This document shows positions 8,175-15,788 of a stretch of 64,000 bases of DNA, piece after piece. The stretch covers positions 4,836,001 to 4,900,000 of the forward strand of contig NZ_JAGRPV010000001.1 of assembly GCF_030014955.1 (NCBI RefSeq). Direction: 5' to 3'. The stretch comes from Cohnella hashimotonis (GTDB lineage Bacteria; Bacillota; Bacilli; Paenibacillales; Paenibacillaceae). Numbering within the stretch: position 1 is the stretch's first letter; each line of letters starts with the position of its first letter. The translations under genes and the position numbers were made by a program. The notes under the pieces were generated by a model, which saw only the letters and a list, made by a program, of their open reading frames with translations, did not search any database and was not told the origin of the DNA.

Positions 8175-9098
8175 ATGAATATCGGCTCGACGCTGTACCG
8201 CAAAACGATGACGGCCGTGACGGGCAACCGCGCGGTGAAGCGGCTGACGCTGCGATTCGGCCGCAGGCTGGCCGGCCGCTTCGTCGCCAGCGACCATCTG
8301 CAAGGCGCGCTGCGCGAGGTGGCGGCGCTCAATCGTCAGGGCATTATGGCTACGCTGGATGCGCTCGGCGAAGGCATCGGCAGTACGGACGAGGCGCTCG
8401 CTTATCGCGACGAATACTTGAAGCTGCTCGACGCGATCGCGGATTCGGGCGTGCGCGCCAACGTATCGCTGAAGCCGACGCAGATGGGGCTCGCGCTCGA
8501 CGCCGACGCCTGCTTCCGGAACATCCGCGATATCGTCGCCCGGGCCAGGGAGTACGGCAATTTCGTACGGATCGATATGGAGAATTCACCGTATACGCAG
8601 GCGACGATCGACATGACCGTCCGGCTGCACCGGGAGGGGCTGACCAACGTAGGCACCGTGCTGCAGGCTTATCTGAAGCGCACCGAAGGAGATGCGCGTG
8701 ACTTGATGGGTGCGGGCGTTTCCTTAAGGCTCGTTAAAGGCGCATACCGGGAGCCCGCGGCCATCGCTTTCCAGCACAAGTCCGAGATTGTCGCAAGCTT
8801 CAAAAGGATCGTTCAGCTGCACCTGGACCGGGGCATCTACACGGCAGTCGCGTCGCATGACGACGCCATTATAAGCTGGGTCAAAGATTATACGCTTCAT
8901 CATGGAATTCCGAAGGAGAGGTTCGAGTTCCAGATGCTGTACGGGCTGCGGATGTCCGAACAGGCGCGGCTCGCCAGGGAGGGCTATCGGGTACGCTGCT
9001 ACGTGCCCTACGGCACGATGTGGTATCCCTATTACACGCGCCGGCTGGCGGAGAAGCCGGGGAATTTGTGGCTGGTTGTGAGGCATATGCTGCGGTAA
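8175..9098 (+). CDS. putB: Proline dehydrogenase
   Basis: 307-residue FAD-dependent enzyme that oxidises proline to pyrroline-5-carboxylate, feeding electrons to the respiratory chain. Family motifs are VSLKPTQMGL, RIDMENSPYT, RLVKGAYRE, ASHDD and EFQMLYGLR; the last also contacts the proline carboxylate in homologues. I start at ATG 8175, which has AAGGAG 8 bases upstream, rather than the ATG at 8115, which lacks a site. Divergent from pruA. Monofunctional PutB of Firmicutes has the same size; there is no fused dehydrogenase domain. Confidence 0.95.
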   Translation: MNIGSTLYRKTMTAVTGNRAVKRLTLRFGRRLAGRFVASDHLQGALREVAALNRQGIMATLDALGEGIGSTDEALAYRDEYLKLLDAIADSGVRANVSLKPTQMGLALDADACFRNIRDIVARAREYGNFVRIDMENSPYTQATIDMTVRLHREGLTNVGTVLQAYLKRTEGDARDLMGAGVSLRLVKGAYREPAAIAFQHKSEIVASFKRIVQLHLDRGIYTAVASHDDAIISWVKDYTLHHGIPKERFEFQMLYGLRMSEQARLAREGYRVRCYVPYGTMWYPYYTRRLAEKPGNLWLVVRHMLR

Positions 9099-9196
9099 AA
9101 GGATGCGCTGCGCGGGGGACGCTTGTGACTCTCGGCAGGCCCGCAGCGGCAGTTCACTTCATGCGGCAGCTTTTCTAGCGCCAGCTTCTGCCTCGC

Positions 9197-9245
9197 GAAA
9201 AAAGCGACCCCGTCTCTTCTCTCCGGGAGAAGACGCAGGGTCGCT
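9197..9245 (-). terminator. Terminator after the deacetylase-like gene
   Basis: Long stem on the minus strand: AGCGACCC (9238-9245 complement) with GGGTCGCT (9203-9210 complement), plus an inner TCTTCTC/GAGAAGA stem, followed by TTTTTTCG. It could also stop putB transcripts coming the other way, though the T tract is on the minus strand. Confidence 0.85.
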
Positions 9246-9316
9246 CAAACCAGCTATCGCCTCAGCGTAAGCTGCGAAAGCGGCATGACGTATACATAGA
9301 TTTCGAGGCGCCGCGG

Positions 9317-10720
9317 CTATTTCCTGTATCCGCTTTCCTCCTGCTCCCTGCTACCGTATCCGACTTCGTCCCCGCTCTTCCTTCTAAGTTTCAGCTCGAC
9401 GGCACCAGGCGCTCCCTTCAGCGCGATGCGCAAGAAAACAAGCTCTCCCAGGATGATCTTGGCTGTCGCCCCCACCGAGCAGCATTCGACCTCATAGCCG
9501 CTCAGATCGTCCCAATAGGCGAGACCGAACGGCATCGGCGGCGCATGCCCGATGTCGAAGGTCATGACGATGCGTTCCTCCGTCTTGTCGTAGCCGCGCA
9601 CGAACACCTGCGGCGTCGGCGCGTCGAACGTATCGTGCATGCCGGTCCTGCCCACATAGCTGCGCAGGCGGCGCGGCGCGCATTCGCCGTCTACGAACGC
9701 CAGCTGACATTCCTTGTCGTAGTAGAGGAACGTTTTCGGCCAAGGGCCGGACGCGGTCCCTCCCAGCGTTACCGTGTATTCGTTCGGCTGCGGCCGTCCG
9801 CCGGCGTCCCTCGCGAGCATATACGAGGGTGCCGTCTCGGCGTTCGCCTCTCTATACATCTCCATCGCGCGGGGCACGGTCGAGAGCGTGACCGACCTGC
9901 TCGCGACATAGGCGAAAAACAGATCGAGCATGCCGGCGCATGCCTCGACATGCTCGGCGGGAAATACGGCGAACCGTTCGGTAAACTCCATTTCGTGCGC
10001 CTCCTGCTGCTGCAGGAAAAACACCTGATCGTTGTGCGCCGTATTTTCCAGATAGACGTCGAACAGGCGCTTCCAATATTCCACGTTCCCGCCGTCGCAG
10101 AGACCCGCCCGCAGCACGTCGTTCGGATCCGTCGAATAAATAACCGGACAGCCCGAGTGGAAGGTCGCGTTCAGGTCGCGGGCCGTCCATTCGCAGGCGA
10201 CAATTTTCCCGCGGGCCGGGTGCGGAGCCTTGTACCTCGCAGGATCGACATACCATGAGCCCCACGGAATGCCGTTGTGCGTGATGCCGTCCCACCATAC
10301 CTGCTCCCAGCAATAGCCCCACATGCCGCTGAAATCCAGCTCCTCGAGCGCTTCGATCACTTCGTTATAAATCTTGCCGCGCGCCGCGACCTTGGTGCGG
10401 ACCCAGGGAAACGCCTCCCGCACGATACGCCAGTCTTCCTCCAGCCGACGCTTGAAAGCTTCCTTGTCGGCTCCCGTATCCTCGATAAAAAAAGGCGTTT
10501 GCAAAATGACGTCGTCCCCGTATTCGTCATGCCAGGCAACGATCCGCTCCCGAAGGACAGGCACGGACCGTCCGTTCACGATCCACGTGACCGGGATGCC
10601 GTGCCGGTGCGCCAGCGCGGCCGTCCGATCGATGCCGTCTACGGCTACGCCATGCCCCCAAGGCTTATCGTAGTGCGCGGCGTAGCTGACGAACGTATAG
10701 ATCAGGTTTTGCGGTTTCAT
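9317..10720 (-). CDS. Polysaccharide deacetylase-like protein of unknown function
   Basis: 467 residues; I do not recognise a characterised family. The first 300 residues look like a (beta/alpha) barrel of the glycoside hydrolase/deacetylase superfamily: an opening LIYTFVSYAAHYDKPWGHG, a middle stretch TWIVNGRSVPVLRERIVAWH and the block YCWEQVWWDGITHNGIPWGS. The last 150 residues appear beta-rich. There is no signal peptide, so it is probably cytosolic. Start ATG 10720 has AAGGGGG about 8 bases upstream. It is the last gene after a sugar-binding lipoprotein and two permeases, so a role in processing the imported sugar is likely but not shown. The canonical deacetylase metal triad could not be placed. 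Confidence 0.6.
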   Translation of the reverse strand: MKPQNLIYTFVSYAAHYDKPWGHGVAVDGIDRTAALAHRHGIPVTWIVNGRSVPVLRERIVAWHDEYGDDVILQTPFFIEDTGADKEAFKRRLEEDWRIVREAFPWVRTKVAARGKIYNEVIEALEELDFSGMWGYCWEQVWWDGITHNGIPWGSWYVDPARYKAPHPARGKIVACEWTARDLNATFHSGCPVIYSTDPNDVLRAGLCDGGNVEYWKRLFDVYLENTAHNDQVFFLQQQEAHEMEFTERFAVFPAEHVEACAGMLDLFFAYVASRSVTLSTVPRAMEMYREANAETAPSYMLARDAGGRPQPNEYTVTLGGTASGPWPKTFLYYDKECQLAFVDGECAPRRLRSYVGRTGMHDTFDAPTPQVFVRGYDKTEERIVMTFDIGHAPPMPFGLAYWDDLSGYEVECCSVGATAKIILGELVFLRIALKGAPGAVELKLRRKSGDEVGYGSREQEESGYRK

Positions 10721-10829
10721 ATGAGATTCCCCCTTGCGGCCAGTGTTTTTCCTTCAACGGACGGACAGAGCGTCCCGGGATTCGGGCGCTCTGCCGCTTC
10801 ATGCCTTTCGCGCCGTCGCGGGACGCGGC

Positions 10830-12446
10830 TTACTTTTTGTTCTCCGCCCGCCAGGCGTCGATTTGTTTTTGCAGCTCGGCCTGTACCTTCTCGATGCCTG
10901 CGCTCTTCAGCTTGGCGTTGCGCTCGTCGAGAAGCTTTTCCGGATTTTTGACGGCCCCGGTAAAGATCGACTGGTATTCGGTGACGACCGCGGTCATTTG
11001 CGTAATCTCGTTTTTCACGTTGGCCTCGTCGAATACGAAGCCCATAAGCGGGAAACGCTTGGCATCGTTGTTGAATTTCTCCCAGCTCGTGTACAGATCG
11101 TCGGGCTGGCCGGGCTTCAGGTAGTTGAGCAGCTGGTTGCCGACGACCCAAGACGTGCCGGGATTGTAGCCGCTGTCTGCGACCGGCTCGATGCGGTTTT
11201 CGCCGACCTTTTTATAGTGCTTGTCTTCGATGCCGTTGACGAACAGATTGATGACGTACGGATCGGTGTGCAGGTAGTTCAGCACCATCATCGCGCGGTC
11301 CGGGTCCTTGGACGTCCGGGAGATCGCGAACATCGAGCCGGCTGCAAGGTCCGTCGTGACGATGGGTTCTTCGACGACGTGAGACACGTAGTCGTATTTG
11401 CTGTCGGTGGCGAGCTTCATCTCGATGTCGGCGCCCGGCTTCCAGGTCGCGGCCTGCACCCAGATCTTGCCTTCCTTTTGCAGATCGTTGACGGTCGTCG
11501 TGCTCGTCGCCGCGTCGGCATTGATGTAGCCCTTCTCGTAGAAGCTGCGGAACAGGCCGACCTCCTGCTTGTTGATGTCCGCGATCTCGGGATCGAGCAC
11601 CGACTTGACCTTCATCTCGTCGGACGATTTGTAGTCGAGCAGGAACATCGGCGTCTTCGCCGGCGCCGGGCCGATCGGACGGTAGTTGCCGCGCGTCTCG
11701 TACATCATGAAGCCGCCGCCGAAGTTGCCGGAGCCGCCCGCCACGTAGTAAGGAATGATGCCGGGCTCGCCCGCCTTGACCTTCTCCATCCAGGGCTCGA
11801 GGTCCGCCATCGTATTGATGCTGTCGATCGGAATCTGATACTTGTCGACGATGTCTTTGCGGTAAGTGAGCGCCTTGCCCTGCGTGATTTCCTTGTTCGT
11901 CGGGATCGCGTACAGCTTGCCCTTCATGCGCGGCGCCTCTAGATAGAGCGGGTTGAGCCGGTCCTTGATGCCTTGACCGTATTTCGCCAGCAGATCGTCC
12001 AGCTCGACGAAGGCGCCCTTGGAAACGTTGCCAAAGAAGTTCAGCCATGAAGCCGTAAAGACGAGGTCCATCTTTTCCCCGGTATTCATCATCAGCTCGG
12101 TGCGGTTCTTATAATCGCTCGAGGCGATCGGCTGCAGCTTGACCGTCGCGTTGATCTTTTCCTTGAAAAACGCGTTCAGCTTCGCTTCGACGAGCGCGTC
12201 GTCCGGCTGCGGCTTGCCGAAATAGACGATCGACACCTCGTACGGCGCAAGCTCGCTCGGTGCTGCGCTCTCGGACGGAGCCGCGCTCGCCGAAGCGGAG
12301 GCGCTGCTCGGCGCGGCGGAGCTTGCCGGAGGCGAGGAAGCCTCCTTGTCGTTGCCGCTGCCGCCGGCGCAAGCCTGCAGCATCGAGGCGAAGGCGAAGA
12401 CGAGCGCCAATGCCGGGATATGCCTTTTCTTTTTTTTGATGTCCAT
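10830..12446 (-). CDS. Sugar ABC transporter substrate-binding lipoprotein (LplA-like)
   Basis: 538-residue extracellular solute-binding protein of the large CUT1-associated LplA type. A basic N-terminus and hydrophobic stretch end in the lipobox LQAC near residue 26, so it is lipidated and membrane-anchored. Residues 27-66 are a Ser/Ala/Pro-rich linker. The binding fold begins YEVSIVYFGKPQPDDALVEA. The final motif LKSAGIEKVQAELQKQ is typical of Paenibacillus homologues. It lies between the permease gene and the deacetylase-like gene in one minus-strand operon. The ligand is probably an oligosaccharide; the ATPase is not encoded here, as is usual for these systems which share MsmX-like ATPases. 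Confidence 0.9.
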   Translation of the reverse strand: MDIKKKKRHIPALALVFAFASMLQACAGGSGNDKEASSPPASSAAPSSASASASAAPSESAAPSELAPYEVSIVYFGKPQPDDALVEAKLNAFFKEKINATVKLQPIASSDYKNRTELMMNTGEKMDLVFTASWLNFFGNVSKGAFVELDDLLAKYGQGIKDRLNPLYLEAPRMKGKLYAIPTNKEITQGKALTYRKDIVDKYQIPIDSINTMADLEPWMEKVKAGEPGIIPYYVAGGSGNFGGGFMMYETRGNYRPIGPAPAKTPMFLLDYKSSDEMKVKSVLDPEIADINKQEVGLFRSFYEKGYINADAATSTTTVNDLQKEGKIWVQAATWKPGADIEMKLATDSKYDYVSHVVEEPIVTTDLAAGSMFAISRTSKDPDRAMMVLNYLHTDPYVINLFVNGIEDKHYKKVGENRIEPVADSGYNPGTSWVVGNQLLNYLKPGQPDDLYTSWEKFNNDAKRFPLMGFVFDEANVKNEITQMTAVVTEYQSIFTGAVKNPEKLLDERNAKLKSAGIEKVQAELQKQIDAWRAENKK

Positions 12447-12555
12447 TGCGAGTAACCCTCCTGATATTTAATTCAGATTATATAGATCGGCCGGGAATCG
12501 GCATAGCGAGCGTGCCGGCGGCCGGGACTACCGTTAGCTATGCGGCGGCATGGGA

Positions 12556-13467
12556 TCAGCCCTTGACGGCGCCGATCGTGAGCCCTTTGACGAAGTACTT
12601 TTGGAAAAAGGGATAAACGATCAGGATCGGGCCCATGCCGACGACCGCCATCGCCATTTGCAGCGATTCGTTCGGAAGATTCCGCATCATTTCCGGATTT
12701 TGCGCCGCCAGCTGCACATTTTCCCGCAAATACTGGATGTCGTTGAGCACGCGGATCATGAGGAACTGGACCGGATATTTGTCTTCCGCCCGGATGAACA
12801 GAAGCGCGTTGAACCAGTCGTTCCAGAACAGGATCGTGCTGAACAGCGCCATCGTCGCCATGACCGGGAGCGAGAGCGGCAGAACGATGCGGACGAAAAT
12901 CCGCAGCTCCCCCGCTCCGTCGATCCGTGCGGACTCGATCAGCGCGGGATGGATCGTCGTCTGGAAAAAGGTGCGCATGATGATGACGTTAAACGGGACG
13001 ATGAGCAGCGGCAGCAGAAGCGACAAGTAATTGTCCAGCAGCCCGAGCCCCTGCGTGAACACGATGTATTTGCTCACGATGCCGCCGCTGAACAGCATCG
13101 TGAAAAACAGGAAGAAGGTGAAAAACGGACGCAGCGGATAGTCCTGGCGAGAGATCGGGTAGGCGTACAGTGCCATCAGCAGCACGCTGAGCACGGTGCC
13201 CGCGGCGGTAATGCCGACGCTGACGCCGTAGGCGCGAAGGATCGTGCCATAGTCTTTGAACAGGCTCTCGTAGGCGATCAGCGACCACTTGGCGGGAAAG
13301 AAGCTGTAGCCGCGGCTTAGCAAGGAGTCGTTGTGCGTAAACGAGACGATAATGACCAGTACGACGGGCAGCACGCAGGCCAGCGCCAGGACGATGAAGC
13401 CGCCGTTCAGAACGTAGTTGGTGAGCGGCGAGATCGTATTCTCGCGGCGGCTCGCGGTTTTCAGCAT
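12556..13467 (-). CDS. Sugar ABC transporter permease (YtcP/LplC-like)
   Basis: 303-residue inner-membrane permease with six predicted helices. The ATPase-contacting EAA loop is ESARIDGAGELRIFVRIVLP and the C-terminus YFVKGLTIGAVKG is a signature of the YtcP/LplC branch of CUT1 permeases. It lies 26 bases after the LplB-like permease and 110 bases before the binding-protein gene. It forms the translocation channel with the LplB-like partner. Confidence 0.93.
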   Translation of the reverse strand: MLKTASRRENTISPLTNYVLNGGFIVLALACVLPVVLVIIVSFTHNDSLLSRGYSFFPAKWSLIAYESLFKDYGTILRAYGVSVGITAAGTVLSVLLMALYAYPISRQDYPLRPFFTFFLFFTMLFSGGIVSKYIVFTQGLGLLDNYLSLLLPLLIVPFNVIIMRTFFQTTIHPALIESARIDGAGELRIFVRIVLPLSLPVMATMALFSTILFWNDWFNALLFIRAEDKYPVQFLMIRVLNDIQYLRENVQLAAQNPEMMRNLPNESLQMAMAVVGMGPILIVYPFFQKYFVKGLTIGAVKG

Positions 13468-13493
13468 AGCTAAAGTTCACCTCGGTATTTTTA

Positions 13494-14420
13494 CTAAAAG
13501 AGGGCTTGATCCTTGTCGATCTTGCGTACAGACGCGTTGGTCAGCAGCACGAGCGCAAAGCCGAGCACGGATTGGACGAGCGCCGCAGCGGACGACATGC
13601 CGATATCGTTAAGCTCCTTCAGCGCGCGATAGACGTAGGTGTCGACCGTGTCGGTGACGGGATAGAGCGGCCCCGAATTCATCGGTACCTGGTAGAACAG
13701 GCCGAAGTCGGAGTTGAACACGTGGCCCATGTTGAGTATCGTGATGATAATAATGACCGGCCGGATCGTGGGCAGCGTGATATGGAAGATCTGCCGCCAC
13801 TTCGACGCGCCGTCGATGACGGCGGCTTCGTAGTACTCGGGATCGATGCCCGCGATCGCCGCGATGTAGATGACGGCGCCGATGCCAACGCCTTTCCAGG
13901 CGCTCACGATGGTCAGGATATAGGGCCAGTAAGCGGTCTCGGAGTACCAGAACACATGCGATTTGCCCAGCCACTCGACGATCGTATGGTTGAGCAAGCC
14001 TTTTTCCGGATTGAGGAACCCGTATACGAGATAGCTCACGACGACCATCGACAGAAAGTAGGGCATGATCAGAAAAGTCTGATAGGTTTTCGCCAGCCAG
14101 CGATTGCGGATCTCGTTGATCGCGACGGCGATCGCCACGGACACCAGCAGGTTGACGATCATGAAGACGAGGCTGTACGACACCGTATTGCGGGCGATCC
14201 GCCAGATCGAGCCCGAGGTGAACAGAAACTCGAAGTTGTCGAAGCCGACCCACGGGCTCCTCCAGATGCCGTCGATATAATTGATGTTCTTGAAGGCGAT
14301 GAACACGCCGAACATCGGCAGGTAATTGTTCAGGACGAGCACGGCCAAGGCGGGCACGATCATCAAGGTCAGATACCTGTACTTCCAAAAGAGCTTCCAT
14401 CTTGCGTGCAACGGCGCCAC
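13494..14420 (-). CDS. Sugar ABC transporter permease (LplB-like)
   Basis: About 308-residue permease with six predicted helices and EAA loop EAAVIDGASKWRQIFHITLP. The opening block VPALAVLVLNNYLPMFGVFI and ending KIDKDQALF fit the LplB branch. First gene of the operon. The exact start is open: GTG at 14420 lies only one or two bases after AAAGGA, while the in-frame TTG at 14411 has about 10 bases of spacing; the difference is three residues. A TATACT sequence at 14439-14444 on this strand may be the -10 element. Confidence 0.92.
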   Translation of the reverse strand: MAPLHARWKLFWKYRYLTLMIVPALAVLVLNNYLPMFGVFIAFKNINYIDGIWRSPWVGFDNFEFLFTSGSIWRIARNTVSYSLVFMIVNLLVSVAIAVAINEIRNRWLAKTYQTFLIMPYFLSMVVVSYLVYGFLNPEKGLLNHTIVEWLGKSHVFWYSETAYWPYILTIVSAWKGVGIGAVIYIAAIAGIDPEYYEAAVIDGASKWRQIFHITLPTIRPVIIIITILNMGHVFNSDFGLFYQVPMNSGPLYPVTDTVDTYVYRALKELNDIGMSSAAALVQSVLGFALVLLTNASVRKIDKDQALF

Positions 14421-14502
14421 ATCCTTTCTGTGACTTCAGTATAGATTGGCGGCCCGGCAAGGACGATGATGTATTCCTGTCAGAGTGTGATGTAAAATGA
14501 GG

Positions 14503-14869
14503 TTTGGCGGAAGCCGTAACTGGAGTCGCGCGGAACGCCTATCGGTGGCTCGTCCGACAGCCGTTCCGACGGGCCGGCGTATCGTCGCCAGCGTCGCTCT
14601 TTTGCCGAAATGCCTGCAAATATGCATCCTTTTTCCCATTTACGATCCTATTGTGCAGAATACATGCAAAGGCGCAGTTATTTTCCTTCATCAGCCGGAT
14701 TTTCGGCGTGCGCTTTGCATTTACCTGCACATTTGCAGGTATTTCATCAAGTGGCGCGAGTCGATAAGAAATACATGTTCAAATGCAGGCTTTGGGCCCG
14801 TCAAACAACATCCGAAAAAGCGCCGGTATGCCGAAAGCGCGCTTGCCTTTCGATGAGTTGCCGCCCAAA
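14503..14869 (+). repeat. Dispersed intergenic repeat, copy A
   Basis: About 367 bp, sharing long blocks with 29595-29950 and 47363-48002: GGAACGCCTATCG near the left end, the arm GCCTGCAAATATGCAT (14612-14627), a GCAGTTATTTTCCTTCATC block, the hairpin ACCTGCACATTTGCAGGT (14723-14740), and the right arm ATACATGTTCAAATGCAGG (14771-14789). Right of that it matches copy C again up to GCCGCCCAAATTTATAC. The ends TTTGGCGG and CCGCCCAAA are imperfect inverted repeats. No protein-coding reading frame is kept intact across the copies. It fills most of the 585-bp gene-free stretch between the lplB-like gene and the orphan at 15006. Confidence 0.85.
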
Positions 14870-15005
14870 TTTATACGTTCGGAGATCTTCGCAGAAAAGC
14901 CGTCCGGCGCAAGGCTGGACGACTTGTTTATCTGGGGGAATATAGCTGGCTTTGGATGTTTAAGACGAGGAGGGGATCTGTATCGCTATTTATTTTAATA
15001 TTTCA

Positions 15006-15530
15006 ATGCCTGTTATCGATTTTCTTACAGAGAGCCAAAACGCTATGCTGAGACATGGAGTCAAATTGTATGCCGAAATATTCGTTAACGCGCAGGGAGA
15101 GCGTCAATATTCTTCATTTGAAACTACAAATATAGATTTGTTCGCCAGTTATTTTGATAATACGGCCTATAACTCTTTTTTCTTTTCCAGCCACGCCATA
15201 AGCGATCTAACGGAAATAAAACGATTCGGCTATTTTTATGATGTGCCAGGTTCCTGTTCTATTGAAGTTAAAGGCGGCAGAGAAACCCTTAAAAGTCGAG
15301 AACTTATTCAAATGCGTATGATATCGAGGAAGCCTGACAAACAGATACAAGCTTTTTATCGAACCTTACAGAGAGATTTAAAGAAAATTTCCGGCTTGCA
15401 AAAGCATGACCGGAACAATTATTTCTACTTGCCGACAGAAAAATTGATCATTCCCGCAAATCCGCAATCGCAGAACACTAGAGATAATTGGGAGGACTTC
15501 TGTCTTTCAAAAGTGGAGCGTGTTGATTAG
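15006..15530 (+). CDS. Unrecognised AT-rich orphan protein
   Basis: 174 residues; I recognise no family. It has no signal peptide or membrane helix; it looks soluble, with a aromatic-rich stretch around FDNTAYNSFFFSSHAISD and a Lys/Arg-rich middle (SRKPDKQIQAFYRTLQRDLK). Base composition is clearly more AT-rich than all neighbours, suggesting recent acquisition. The ATG at 15006 follows an in-frame stop and has no good ribosome binding site; a GAGGAGGGG lies too far upstream (14968-14976). It directly follows dispersed repeat copy A. It could be a phage- or toxin/immunity-related gene, but nothing visible proves this. Confidence 0.55.
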   Translation: MPVIDFLTESQNAMLRHGVKLYAEIFVNAQGERQYSSFETTNIDLFASYFDNTAYNSFFFSSHAISDLTEIKRFGYFYDVPGSCSIEVKGGRETLKSRELIQMRMISRKPDKQIQAFYRTLQRDLKKISGLQKHDRNNYFYLPTEKLIIPANPQSQNTRDNWEDFCLSKVERVD

Positions 15531-15698
15531 CTCCGGCGAAAATGACGCGGAGTTGTGTTGAAAAGAAATGAACTCGAACATCGCATCGATTCGAACGATG
15601 AGGGCCGCGTGGCGTTTATTGAATGCATCTACGGCCCATTTTGCGAGAAGACAATCCCGCTTGTTTATGGGGAAAGACCGTTCGAGCTACCTGGTTCA

Positions 15699-15748
15699 AT
15701 AAAACAGCGACAGTCCAGGACTTTATTTCACGTCCTTCCTGTCGCTGC
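15699..15748 (-). terminator. Terminator after the YesM-type kinase gene
   Basis: Minus-strand stem CAGCGACAG/CTGTCGCTG with an inner AGGAC/GTCCT pairing, followed by TTTTATT. Confidence 0.82.
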
Positions 15749-15788
15749 TTCTATATTCTATAGGTTACGGGTGTATGGCCTGCTCGCG

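Noticed and set aside
14504..14767. Small hydrophobic peptide frames inside the dispersed repeats
   Set aside because: A peptide like QLFxFIxRxxGxxFAFTCxFAG can be read in all three copies, but its upstream frame differs from copy to copy and no start with a ribosome binding site is shared; the likeness follows from DNA conservation.
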